Positions 1 through 6,751 of a stretch of DNA of 16,399 nt are shown here, one piece after another; positions within the stretch are counted from its first letter, which is position 1; every line of letters starts with the position of its first letter. This DNA comes from Deinococcus aestuarii (lineage in GTDB: Bacteria; Deinococcota; Deinococci; Deinococcales; Deinococcaceae): assembly GCF_018863415.1 (NCBI RefSeq), contig NZ_JAHKSN010000039.1, positions 1 to 16,399 on the forward strand. Reading direction: 5' to 3'. The position numbers and the translations under genes are program-made. The notes below the pieces were generated by a model. It searched no databases. It had not been told where the DNA came from and saw only the letters and a list, made by a program, of their open reading frames with translations.

Positions 1-35
1 AACTTGAACTCGCGGCTGTGGGTGCGTCCGGGCAT
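1..35 (-). CDS. IS3-family transposase OrfA, N-terminal fragment (cut by window edge)
   Basis: Read on the minus strand, the ATG at 35-33 opens a frame beginning MPGRTHSREFK. This is the usual start of IS3-family OrfA, the small helix-turn-helix protein encoded upstream of the OrfB integrase. An AAGGAGCC ribosome binding site lies at 46-39, just upstream of the ATG. Only 11 codons are visible and the rest lies left of the window, so the exact IS cannot be named. It has the same orientation as the OrfB C-terminus at the right edge of the window. The family call rests on a short but characteristic start, so it is moderately sure. Confidence 0.6.
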   Translation of the reverse strand, partial: MPGRTHSREFK

Positions 36-53
36 ACGGGCTCCTTCGTAATG

Positions 54-107
<54 letters not shown>

Positions 108-184
108 GGGGGGTCATTCCACGTTGTGAACGGATAAATCCCTTAGCCTCTCCTGTGAGCTTGGTTCGATTTCATGGGGGCCGC

Positions 185-2098
185 ATGAAGTATGAGAGCA
201 GCGTCGAATACCAGATGCAGCAGCGGAACTTCGCCTACGCTGCCGTCATTGAGACGCTGCGGCTTCAAGCCACCAGCCGCCCGCTCACGCCGACCGAATT
301 GGGCATGCTGGGCAGCAGCCAGTTCCGGCTGGGACTGTTCAAGGAGGCGGAGGTCAACCTCCTGGCCGCCCGGGACGGCGGCAACGTGGAGGCGGAGATC
401 GAGCTGCAAGGCTGCCGTCTCGCGCTCCTGAAGTTCGAGCTGGCGCGTGAAGACCTGGAGCTGCTGATTCATCGCACCGAGGGGTTTTTGCACAGCATGG
501 CCCTGCGCTGGGCCGGGGTGACCGAAGCCATCCTGGGCAACACCAGCTACGGTGTGGGGTTGCTCAACCAGGCGTACCGCGAGTTCCAGGCGTCGGGAAA
601 TGCCCGCGGCATGCAGATCACCGCCAACATGCTGGGCGGCTGGCTGACCATGCGGGGTGACTTCGAGAAGGCAGAGTTCTACATCAAACGCAGCCTGAAG
701 CTCTCGGACCCGCAGGTCGAACAGGCCTTTTGGGTGGACACGGGCGTCCGGCTGTTCATGCTGTATGCCTACACCGACCGTTCACGCGAGGCCCGGGAAA
801 CCATCGACCTGATGAAGCGGACCATCGTGGAGATCAGTCCGCAGGCCAAGGCGAGCGGATACTTCAACATCCAGATCCGGTTGTGCGAGACGGTGCTGTA
901 CCGGTTGCAGGGCAAGCGGGGCGCCTTCGTAAAGACCCTGTTCGGGTTGCACCCGCTGTTGCTTGACAAGCGGCAGCGGCACATAGACGCGCTGCTGTGG
1001 CTGGGGCCGCTGCTGCTGGACTCCATCAGCCGCATGGGTCAGCACGAGGTGGCGCTGGGCATTATTCATTACCTGCTGCCCGACCGCAGCGCCCGCATCC
1101 TCCCGCTGCGGGTGGTGGAGGGTGTCATCCTGCTCAGAAGCGGCGGTTACAAGAAGGCGATCAGCGCGCTGGAGCAGGCCCTTGAGGCGGCGCAGGAGGG
1201 CGGCCAGCGCCTCGACGCGATCCGCTGCCAGCTTTACCTGGCCGACGCGCTGTACAAGAGCGGCTGGGCGGAAAAGGCCATCCCTCACCTGAATCAGGCG
1301 CTGCGCAGCCTGGGCCACGTCAAGAGCAACTTCCTGATCCGCGACGACCTCGACGCCATCAAATCGGTGTTGCTGTACGGCGAGTCCAAGCCGGAGACGG
1401 CCCACCTGCTCCAGATCATGCGCGGCAGTGTGCCTGCACCCCCGGGCCGCGAAATCCACCTCCAGACCTTCGGCCGCCTGGGCCTGCAAGAGGACGGCCA
1501 GGAGCGAAAGTGGGCGCTCGACGAACAAAAGGTGCTGCTGATCCTGACCTACCTTAGGCGGAAGCCGGGTGAAACGGTGGACCAGATCGCCAAGGAGGTG
1601 CTCACCGAGAAATACCTGGAGTCGCCGCAAGCGGCGCATATTTACGTGCGCCGGGCGCTCAAGCTGCTGCGCGATGAGTTCGGCAAAGACATGATCCTGG
1701 CTACGCAGGAACGTAAGGCCGCGCCAGCCAGTTATCGCCTCGCGGACGAATTCGTCCTGCGCTTGGACATGGAGGTTGCTGAGAAGGCGCTGGACGAGGA
1801 CGACTTGGAAAAGTTTTTTGAAGTATACCAGGGACCCTTTGCAGCGCACTTGGACGGCAACTTCGTTACAGCCGAGAACGATTACTTTGAGGGAAGGGCG
1901 TACCAGCACCTCTCCAACCTGAAGCGAAGCGCCGAGGGGTTAAGCGACCTGTACCAACTGGAGCGGTGGGTGAAACTCCTGCTGAGTGTCGCGCCGGAGA
2001 ACGAGGACGTGGTGCAGCTCAACATGGACGTTGACGAGGCCATTCAAGCCGCGAGCGAACAGGAACCTCCCGGTTTGGGGAACTCTTACAACTTTTGA
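185..2098 (+). CDS. TPR-repeat protein with C-terminal SARP/OmpR-like winged-helix region, putative transcriptional regulator
   Basis: The 637-residue protein is mostly helical. Residues about 1-400 show repeated helix pairs with TPR-like spacing (for example FRLGLFKEAEVNLLAARDGG and YKKAISALEQALEAAQEGG). From about residue 420 a segment starting IHLQTFGRLGL resembles the winged-helix effector domain of SARP/OmpR regulators, with ALDEQKVLLILTYLRRKPGE early in the fold and YVRRALKLLRDEFG as the probable recognition helix near residues 490-500. The last 120 residues resemble the start of a bacterial transcriptional activation domain. The order, TPR first and DNA-binding region late, is the reverse of typical SARPs. 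I chose the ATG at 185 (GGGGG just upstream); an in-frame GTG at 83 would add 34 residues but overlaps probable IS sequence. It is monocistronic, and its targets are unknown. Confidence 0.7.
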   Translation: MKYESSVEYQMQQRNFAYAAVIETLRLQATSRPLTPTELGMLGSSQFRLGLFKEAEVNLLAARDGGNVEAEIELQGCRLALLKFELAREDLELLIHRTEGFLHSMALRWAGVTEAILGNTSYGVGLLNQAYREFQASGNARGMQITANMLGGWLTMRGDFEKAEFYIKRSLKLSDPQVEQAFWVDTGVRLFMLYAYTDRSREARETIDLMKRTIVEISPQAKASGYFNIQIRLCETVLYRLQGKRGAFVKTLFGLHPLLLDKRQRHIDALLWLGPLLLDSISRMGQHEVALGIIHYLLPDRSARILPLRVVEGVILLRSGGYKKAISALEQALEAAQEGGQRLDAIRCQLYLADALYKSGWAEKAIPHLNQALRSLGHVKSNFLIRDDLDAIKSVLLYGESKPETAHLLQIMRGSVPAPPGREIHLQTFGRLGLQEDGQERKWALDEQKVLLILTYLRRKPGETVDQIAKEVLTEKYLESPQAAHIYVRRALKLLRDEFGKDMILATQERKAAPASYRLADEFVLRLDMEVAEKALDEDDLEKFFEVYQGPFAAHLDGNFVTAENDYFEGRAYQHLSNLKRSAEGLSDLYQLERWVKLLLSVAPENEDVVQLNMDVDEAIQAASEQEPPGLGNSYNF

Positions 2099-2963
2099 CG
2101 TGCTGTTGGATCACAGCGGGGCGGTCGGACACCTGAGCACGGTTTTCGCACCTTCGCGCAATTTAGATGTTCCACGACAACTCAGTCCGCAAAATCAAGC
2201 GGCACGTCGAAACGGCGGGCCACTCGGCGCTGTTACGGTCAGAAGGGGTGGGCGCCGCTCGGCCGCAGGCCGAGGGGCGGCTCCGGGGCGGCGTGCGCCC
2301 CTGCGCTGGGGGGCCTCCGGCAGCCCCCCTCGGCGCGCGTGCGCGCCTTCCCCCCGCTGGAAGCGCACGTACATCCGGTCACGCCGCGAGGGGAGCTGTC
2401 CTGCGGCCCACGAGGGCCGGGAAAAGACATGAGGAGCGCCTGACGGCGCGCTGTTTTTTGTTCCCCCTTCCGGGGCGCGTCTCCAGCTTAGGGTCGTGCT
2501 CGCTGCGGTCAAGGGAAAGAGCCTTGACCTCCGCTGCGCGCGCCCCTGGCGCCCGAGGCGCCGCCCCTCGCGGGGAAAATGGGAGGGGGAAGGGACAAGG
2601 GCGGCCCCGGACATGCGCGGCTGAGGGTGCGGGGACGCACCATGCGGGCCGTGGACGCGCGCCCGGGGGCGCGGCGCTGCGCGCGTGACCCCGGACATAC
2701 GAGAGGAGCGGGCGCTGGGGGGCGGCCCCGCCAGGCCCCCACGGGGGCCACACCCGCGCACGGAGGGTGCGCGGTGTGGGCGTGCGGGTGTGGGGACGGC
2801 CAGGGAGACGTGCAGGCCTGTGAGGGCGTGCCTGGGAGAGCCGCGCGCCGGAGTTGTGGTAGGCCGCCGCCGTGCCGTGTCTGCCCTTCGCCCCGCCGCC
2901 CGGATACCCCACCGGGCGACGTGCCGAACGTCAGCCCCGACCCGTCACCGCCTCATGAAAGAC
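2099..2963. other. Non-coding GC-rich stretch with a cluster of strong hairpins
   Basis: I see no credible gene here: the open frames on both strands translate to Arg/Gly/Ala/Pro-rich low-complexity sequence without plausible starts. Clear inverted repeats are CTCGGCC-GCA-GGCCGAG (2258-2274), GGGGGGC-8-GCCCCCC (2308-2329), GGCGCC-CGA-GGCGCC (2548-2562), GGTGCG-GGGA-CGCACC (2626-2641), GGCCCC-CACG-GGGGCC (2734-2749) and CACACCCGCGCAC paired with GTGCGCGGTGTG (2749-2778, one bulge). Its position directly upstream of a partition-type gene allows a structured RNA, a replication or transfer origin, or a decayed gene. I see no DnaA box or AT-rich unwinding segment. Confidence 0.55.
2435..2459 (+). 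terminator. Probable Rho-independent terminator
   Basis: AGCGCC (2435-2440), loop TGAC, then GGCGCGCT, followed by six T residues (2454-2459). It lies about 340 bp after the TPR regulator stop, so it would end either that transcript or a short RNA from the structured region. Confidence 0.5.
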
Positions 2964-2995
2964 GGTTTACGGGTATACGGGTTTACTGGTTTACC
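2964..2995 (+). repeat. Four tandem 8-bp repeats (GGTTTACN) upstream of the ParB-like promoter
   Basis: Four head-to-tail units start at 2964, 2972, 2980 and 2988: GGTTTACG, GGTATACG, GGTTTACT and GGTTTACC. The array ends one base before the -35 box at 2997. Tandem 7-8 bp sites next to partition promoters are known targets of ribbon-helix-helix proteins such as omega and ParG. A role as operator or centromere is therefore plausible here but not shown. One further GGTTTAC lies in the terminator/promoter region near 13881. Confidence 0.8.
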
Positions 2996-2996
2996 G

Positions 2997-3028
2997 TTGA
3001 CTCATTGGTATGTTGGAGATATACTAAG
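2997..3028 (+). promoter_or_regulatory. Shared-type promoter and operator, ParB-like unit (copy 1)
   Basis: The -35 box is TTGACT (2997-3002), the spacer is 17 bp and the -10 box is TATACT (3020-3025). The predicted start is about 3031-3033, at the foot of the leader hairpin. The 8-9-8 inverted repeat seen in all five promoters lies at 3004-3011 (ATTGGTAT) and 3021-3028 (ATACTAAG), overlapping the -10 box, as expected for a repressor site. Confidence 0.85.
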
Positions 3029-3032
3029 AGGC

Positions 3033-3063
3033 GTAGGGGGCACCCTCCACACCCGCCCCCTAC
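3033..3063 (+). promoter_or_regulatory. 5'-UTR hairpin with conserved 13-nt loop (copy 1)
   Basis: GTAGGGGGC (3033-3041) pairs perfectly over 9 bp with GCCCCCTAC (3055-3063) around the loop ACCCTCCACACCC. The ribosome binding site AAGGAG (3067-3072) follows after 3 nt and the ATG is at 3078. The loop is shared with copies at 6323-6335, 13536-13548 and 13950-13962, whereas the stem sequence is different in each. Confidence 0.85.
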
Positions 3064-3077
3064 ACGAAGGAGCAGAG

Positions 3078-4868
3078 ATGACCGCAGCCGAAACCCTGCC
3101 CGCCGACCCCACGCCCGCCCTGCGCCTCGCGCCTCGCCAGGAGTTCCCCGCCGAAGTCGTGCAGGTGCCCTGGACCAGCCTGCGCCGCAGCGAGTTCAAC
3201 CCCCGGCGCACCTTCGATGACAAGCCGCTGTTCGAGTTGGCCGTGGACATTTACCACAAGGGAATGCTGCAAAACCTCGTGGTGCGGCCCCACCCCACCG
3301 AGGAAGGCGCGTATGAAATCGCCGCAGGCGAGCGCCGCTACCGCGCGGCGGGCCTCCTCGTCGAGGGCCTGGAACTCGTGGACGACCAGGGCGGCGAGAG
3401 CACGCTGCTCAAGGTGCCAGGGGAGTACACCGTCCCGGTGCTGATTCGGCCCCTCACTGACCAGCAGCTCGTGGAAGTCGCCATCACCGAGAACTTGCAG
3501 CGCGAGGACATTTCCCCGCTTGAGGAGGCGGACGGGTACGCGAGGCTGCGCGGGCTGGGGATGAGGCCCGACGAGATCGCCGCCAGGAGCGGGCACCCGT
3601 TGCGGCGGGTCGAGCAGCGCCTGATTCTGGCCGATGGGCTGGGCAAGGAGGGCCGCAAGCTGCTGATCGAGGACAAGATCAACGTCGCCCAGGCCCAGGT
3701 GATCGCCCAGACCACGGGCGAACTCAAGAAGCATCTCGTGAAGCTGGTCAAGGAGAACCCACGCTCCTACAGCGCCGAGCAGTTGCGGAAGATCACCACC
3801 GAGGGGCGCGTGCTGGTCAGCAATGCCCTGTTCGACTGGGAAGCAGCGGGGCTGGCCGTGTGCGAGGACCTTTGGGGCGTGACGCCCGCCTACTTCCGCG
3901 ACAACGCCAGGGCGCAGGCGTTGCAGCTTGAGGCCATCGAGGCGCAGGCGCAGCAGGACCGGGAGAGCGGGAATTGGGCCTTTGTGGACGTGCTGCCGTG
4001 CGGCGCCCACGGCAACGTGCGGAGCCTGCCGTGGAGCACCTACCGGAACTACGGCCCCCAGGAGTTGCAGGGCGTGGTCTACATCCACAACCTGTCCGGG
4101 GAGATGTACCGTCACGAGGGGGCGGTGCGCGAGGACGCGGCCAAAGCCGCCGAAAAGGCCAAGCAGACCGCCCAGCGTGCCCAGGTCCGCGCCGAGCAGG
4201 CCGCGCAGCCCCCCGAGGACCGCCCGGTGCGCGACGTGGCCCACCGCCTCGGCCAGGAGGCCCGCGCCCGCGTGCTGTGGGGCAGCCTCGCCACCGACCC
4301 CAAGCGGTGCCTTGTCCTGACCGTGCAGGGCCTCTTTGAGGCGTCCAGCGAGGTCAAGGTCCGCACCGACCCGGCCCCGAGCATGAGCGCCCCCCTGCCG
4401 GAAGCCGTGGCCCTGGTGGAACGCTGGACGACCGAGCGGCCCGACCTGTTCCAGACGCACAAGGAGGGCACGATGGTGACCCAGTTGTACGGGTCGAAGC
4501 TGCACGACGCCCTGATAGACCTGAGCGTGGACGACCTGTTGGCCCTGCTCGCGTACCACATGCACGACTCCCTGCATCACTGGTCGGGCTTCTCCGCCAC
4601 GTCGCGGCCTGGGGCGCTGGCGGTCCACGTCGCGGGGCAGATCGGGGCGGACAAGCGGCTGGCGCAGGAGTGGGAGGTCACGGCGGAGTTTCTGAACGCC
4701 TACACCATCCCGCAACTCACCGCCCTGATCGCCACTATGCCCAAAAAGGTGCAGCCGGGCATCGCGCCGGGGGTGAGCAAGAAAGAACTCGTGGGCCGCA
4801 TCGTGGAGGTCGCCGGGGCGCTCCGCGAGGCGGGGTGGGTGCCCGACGTGGTGAAGTTCCAGCGGTAA
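3078..4868 (+). CDS. ParB/RepB/Spo0J-family partition-like protein, large form
   Basis: The protein has 596 residues, longer than chromosomal ParB (about 280-300). The N-terminal ParB/Srx fold has the CTP-binding box AGERRYRAAG (residues 83-92) and the second box ITENLQREDISPLEEADG (136-153), followed by a helix-turn-helix near residues 160-183. The remaining 400 or so residues are an extension with an Ala/Lys/Gln-rich probable coiled coil (about 365-405) and no domain I recognise. ParB proteins bind centromere sites, load as CTP-dependent clamps and work with a ParA ATPase; no parA is in this window. The start is set by AAGGAG five bases upstream of the ATG; an upstream in-frame extension would run through the promoter. 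A relative of the large ParB-like proteins of plasmids is the best call, and a regulatory rather than partition role is possible. Confidence 0.85.
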   Translation: MTAAETLPADPTPALRLAPRQEFPAEVVQVPWTSLRRSEFNPRRTFDDKPLFELAVDIYHKGMLQNLVVRPHPTEEGAYEIAAGERRYRAAGLLVEGLELVDDQGGESTLLKVPGEYTVPVLIRPLTDQQLVEVAITENLQREDISPLEEADGYARLRGLGMRPDEIAARSGHPLRRVEQRLILADGLGKEGRKLLIEDKINVAQAQVIAQTTGELKKHLVKLVKENPRSYSAEQLRKITTEGRVLVSNALFDWEAAGLAVCEDLWGVTPAYFRDNARAQALQLEAIEAQAQQDRESGNWAFVDVLPCGAHGNVRSLPWSTYRNYGPQELQGVVYIHNLSGEMYRHEGAVREDAAKAAEKAKQTAQRAQVRAEQAAQPPEDRPVRDVAHRLGQEARARVLWGSLATDPKRCLVLTVQGLFEASSEVKVRTDPAPSMSAPLPEAVALVERWTTERPDLFQTHKEGTMVTQLYGSKLHDALIDLSVDDLLALLAYHMHDSLHHWSGFSATSRPGALAVHVAGQIGADKRLAQEWEVTAEFLNAYTIPQLTALIATMPKKVQPGIAPGVSKKELVGRIVEVAGALREAGWVPDVVKFQR

Positions 4869-4880
4869 CGCGAACGTGCC

Positions 4881-4900
4881 GGGGGGCCACCGCGCCCCCC
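4881..4900 (+). terminator. Intercistronic hairpin after the ParB-like gene
   Basis: GGGGGGC (4881-4887) and GCCCCCC (4894-4900) form a 7-bp stem with a 6-nt loop, 12 nt after the stop codon. Only TTCC follows, with no T-run. It may attenuate transcription or stabilise the mRNA rather than end it fully. Confidence 0.45.
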
Positions 4901-4931
4901 TTCCAGCAGCACCCCGGAAAGGACGTGCCCG

Positions 4932-5126
4932 ATGACGCTTGATGTTGCCCGGGAAGCGCGCGGCCAGCGCCACGACGCCTTTGTTTACATCTGCACCTGC
5001 GGCCACCACCTGACCGTGTTCGCGTCGAGTGCCCCGAGCGCCCGCCAGAGCGATCAACTAGCCCAGCGGCGCGGGTGGAAGCTGGACGGCGAGACATGGA
5101 CGTGTGCGGAGTGTTCCGCAGAATGA
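4932..5126 (+). CDS. Small zinc-ribbon-like protein
   Basis: The 64-residue protein has a CTCGHH motif (residues 23-28) and a C-terminal CAEC, a four-cysteine arrangement (CxC and CxxC about 32 residues apart) typical of small zinc ribbons. GGAAAGGA lies 8 nt upstream of the ATG. It follows the ParB-like gene by 63 bp and precedes a clear terminator, so it probably shares the ParB transcript. Its function is unknown; a zinc-stabilised accessory protein binding DNA or protein is a reasonable guess. Confidence 0.7.
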   Translation: MTLDVAREARGQRHDAFVYICTCGHHLTVFASSAPSARQSDQLAQRRGWKLDGETWTCAECSAE

Positions 5127-5131
5127 AGGAA

Positions 5132-5156
5132 GGGGGTGTCTCTCTCACCCCCTTTT
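5132..5156 (+). terminator. Rho-independent terminator of the ParB-like unit
   Basis: GGGGGTG (5132-5138) and CACCCCC (5146-5152) form a 7-bp stem with a 7-nt loop, followed by TTTTCTCTT. It starts 6 nt after the stop codon of the zinc-ribbon gene and ends 22 nt before the -35 box of the primase promoter. Confidence 0.85.
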
Positions 5157-5178
5157 CTCTTGTCCAGGAGGGTGTTTT

Positions 5179-5210
5179 TTGACTTCTTACTATACTTCGC
5201 ATATACTTAG
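5179..5210 (+). promoter_or_regulatory. Shared-type promoter and operator, primase gene (no hairpin)
   Basis: The -35 box is TTGACT (5179-5184), the spacer is 17 bp and the -10 box is TATACT (5202-5207). The 8-9-8 inverted repeat is CTTACTAT (5186-5193) and ATACTTAG (5203-5210). This copy lacks the leader hairpin: the predicted start is only about 13-16 nt before the ATG and the leader is little more than the AAGGAGGAGG ribosome binding site (5214-5223). Confidence 0.85.
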
Positions 5211-5227
5211 ATCAAGGAGGAGGTCGT

Positions 5228-6265
5228 ATGTCGTATGCAATAACTTCCCATATCGGGCACCATAGGTCCATGAGCCTCACCCCCCATGATCTTTTGCGGA
5301 CCGCGAGGCAGTACGTGGACGCGGGGCTGAGCATCATCCCGGCAGGAGTCAGCGGTCCTTACGCCAAGCACCCCCACTACGACGCCTTGAAGAAGACCGA
5401 CCACTGCTACTGGGACGAGGGGCGCGGCAAGTGGGTGGCGACATGGATGGCCTTTCGTGAGCGCCTGCCCACGCAGGGCGAGCTGCACGCCTGGTTCATC
5501 ACGCACGGTGCGCCGGGCATGGCGCTGGTGACGGGGGAAATCTCCGGGCTGATCGCCCTGGACTTCGACCAGGGTGCCGGTGTCGAGATGATGCGCCATA
5601 TCGGTGTCGAGCCCCACGTCCGCAGCGCGGGCGGCGGCTACCACGCCTACGTGCGCCACCCCGGCTGGCACGTCCCCACCACCAACAGCAAGACCAAGAC
5701 GACGCTGCCGCCCGGCGTGGACGTGCGGGGCGACGGCGGGCTGGTCGTGCTGCCCCCCACCGTGACCGACGCGGGCCGGTACGAGCGGCTGCCTTGCAAG
5801 AAACTCGTGAACCGCCTGGCGATCCCGCAAGCTGTCGAGGTGGCCGGGCAGACCTACCGCCTGCGCGAGCTGCTGGGCCTGGAGCGCGCGCCGCAGGCCC
5901 AGGAGGAAGCGCCGCCCGCGGCCATGCGCGCCCCGGTGTTCAGCGAGCAGCGTGACGGTGGCGACCAGGAGCACCGGCGGGTGGACTACACGCGGCTGGT
6001 CGAGCGCGCCCAGGACCTCACGGTGAGCCGTGGCCGCAACGAGGCCGGGTTCTGGCTGGCCTGCCAGCTCCGGGACAACGACTTCGCCCAGGACGAGGCG
6101 CTGGAGATCGGGCCCTACTGGCTCTCCCTGCTGCCGGGCACGAACACCAAGGGGGCCAAGGAGGCGTATGTGCTCGCCCACTACGAGGCCTCGGTGCGCA
6201 GCGCCTACCGCAAGATTCCCGCCGGTCGGGAAGCCAGGCCCTGGGTGAAGGGCTTCGGCCGCTGA
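5228..6265 (+). CDS. Bifunctional DNA primase/polymerase (Prim-Pol) with primase C-terminal-like region
   Basis: The 345-residue protein matches the Prim-Pol branch of the archaeo-eukaryotic primases. An N-terminal helix RQYVDAGLSIIPAG with KHP follows the family pattern. The catalytic acidic pair is LDFD (Asp112 and Asp114), the SAGGGYH box holds His139, and VDVRGDGG (164-171) carries the third acidic motif. The segment VSRGRNEAGFWLACQLRDND near residue 260 resembles the helical PriCT module. No helicase domain is fused, so a partner helicase must be supplied elsewhere. These enzymes prime, and sometimes extend, DNA at plasmid and phage origins. ATG 5228 has the strong AAGGAGGAGG site four bases upstream; ATG 5270 is a weaker alternative. 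It stands alone behind its own shared-type promoter. Confidence 0.88.
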   Translation: MSYAITSHIGHHRSMSLTPHDLLRTARQYVDAGLSIIPAGVSGPYAKHPHYDALKKTDHCYWDEGRGKWVATWMAFRERLPTQGELHAWFITHGAPGMALVTGEISGLIALDFDQGAGVEMMRHIGVEPHVRSAGGGYHAYVRHPGWHVPTTNSKTKTTLPPGVDVRGDGGLVVLPPTVTDAGRYERLPCKKLVNRLAIPQAVEVAGQTYRLRELLGLERAPQAQEEAPPAAMRAPVFSEQRDGGDQEHRRVDYTRLVERAQDLTVSRGRNEAGFWLACQLRDNDFAQDEALEIGPYWLSLLPGTNTKGAKEAYVLAHYEASVRSAYRKIPAGREARPWVKGFGR

Positions 6266-6276
6266 GGAAGTCTTTC

Positions 6277-6308
6277 TTGACTTCTTAGTAAGTTAAAACT
6301 ATAGTAAG
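6277..6308 (+). promoter_or_regulatory. Shared-type promoter and operator (copy 2)
   Basis: The -35 box is TTGACT (6277-6282), the spacer is 17 bp and the -10 box is TATAGT (6300-6305). The 8-9-8 inverted repeat is CTTAGTAA (6284-6291) and ATAGTAAG (6301-6308). It probably drives the whole gene train from 6362 on, since no other good promoter is seen before 9744. Confidence 0.82.
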
Positions 6309-6311
6309 AGA

Positions 6312-6346
6312 GCGCGGGGGGAACCTTCCACACCCGCCCCCCGCGC
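6312..6346 (+). promoter_or_regulatory. 5'-UTR hairpin with conserved 13-nt loop (copy 2)
   Basis: GCGCGGGGGG (6312-6321) pairs over 10 bp with CCCCCCGCGC (6337-6346). An A.G mismatch (6322/6336) caps the stem below the conserved loop ACCTTCCACACCC (6323-6335), where other copies have a C-G pair. AAAGGAG (6348-6354) follows and the ATG is at 6362. Confidence 0.82.
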
Positions 6347-6361
6347 GAAAGGAGCGAAACG

Positions 6362-6589
6362 ATGTCCCTCACCCCGGCGGAACGTGGTCAACGTGGCGGT
6401 CTGAGAACCGTCGAGCGGCACGGCAACATGCACATGGAGTGCATCGGCCGACTTGGCTTCCAGATCACGGTGGAGCGCTACTACGGCGGCGACGCGCATG
6501 CCTACATGGCGGCGCTGCGCGGGCGCCAGGGCGCCGGTGCCCGGGTCAAGTACGACCCGCAACTCGGGTGTCGTGTGGGCACCGCCTGA
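6362..6589 (+). CDS. Small Con-10/KGG-like hypothetical protein
   Basis: The 75-residue protein has the pattern RGQRGGLRTVERHGNMHMECIGRLG, in which a Gly-Gly box is followed by ERHG and an IGRxG box. This resembles the short KGG/Con-10-type repeats of bacterial stress-related peptides, with RGG and GRLG in place of KGG. The function of such proteins is poorly known. The start is fixed by AAAGGAG seven bases upstream. It is the first gene of the unit behind promoter and hairpin copy 2 and is followed by a hairpin at 6597-6619. Confidence 0.7.
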   Translation: MSLTPAERGQRGGLRTVERHGNMHMECIGRLGFQITVERYYGGDAHAYMAALRGRQGAGARVKYDPQLGCRVGTA

Positions 6590-6596
6590 ATGACGT

Positions 6597-6619
6597 GTGG
6601 GCGGCTCTGGGCCGCCCAC
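6597..6619 (+). terminator. Strong hairpin after the KGG-like gene, without T-run
   Basis: GTGGGCGGC (6597-6605) and GCCGCCCAC (6611-6619) form a perfect 9-bp stem with a 5-nt loop, 7 nt after the stop. No T-run follows, so it may be a weak terminator or an mRNA-stabilising structure that lets downstream genes be expressed less. Confidence 0.5.
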
Positions 6620-6751
6620 CGCTGATCCACCCCGCACCTGGTTTCCACACCCGCAGGATGCCCAGTCAGAAATCGGGAAGGAGCGATCCAACTCCGACTT
6701 CCTTTGCCTCTCACCTTAGCACGCGCCCTCGCGGCCGGAAAGGACCACACC

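Noticed and set aside
782..1909. Long minus-strand open frame (375 codons) inside the TPR regulator
   Set aside because: It is antisense to a well-supported gene, has no ribosome binding site and its translation shows no domain; it arises from GC-rich codon usage.
2746..2757. CCACACCCG near 2748, resembling the end of the conserved hairpin loop
   Set aside because: The preceding TTCC or CTCC is absent, no promoter or ribosome binding site is adjacent, and the bases take part in other hairpins; probably chance.
2167..2912. Several open frames on both strands in the GC-rich stretch before the ParB-like gene
   Set aside because: Arg/Gly/Pro/Ala-rich translations, no ribosome binding sites, and mutually overlapping frames; explained by high GC.
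2685..3077. N-terminal extension of the ParB-like protein to 2685
   Set aside because: It would read through the tandem repeats, the promoter and the leader hairpin; ATG 3078 has an ideal ribosome binding site and starts near the ParB fold.
2099..3077. Classical parS site or DnaA boxes near the ParB-like gene
   Set aside because: No TGTTTCACGTGAAACA-like palindrome and no TTATCCACA-type box were found; the 8-bp tandem repeats are reported separately.
3060..5057. Minus-strand open frame of 665 codons across the ParB-like gene
   Set aside because: It is the shadow of the ParB-like gene and runs across a promoter leader and two genes; its product is low-complexity with no recognisable motifs.
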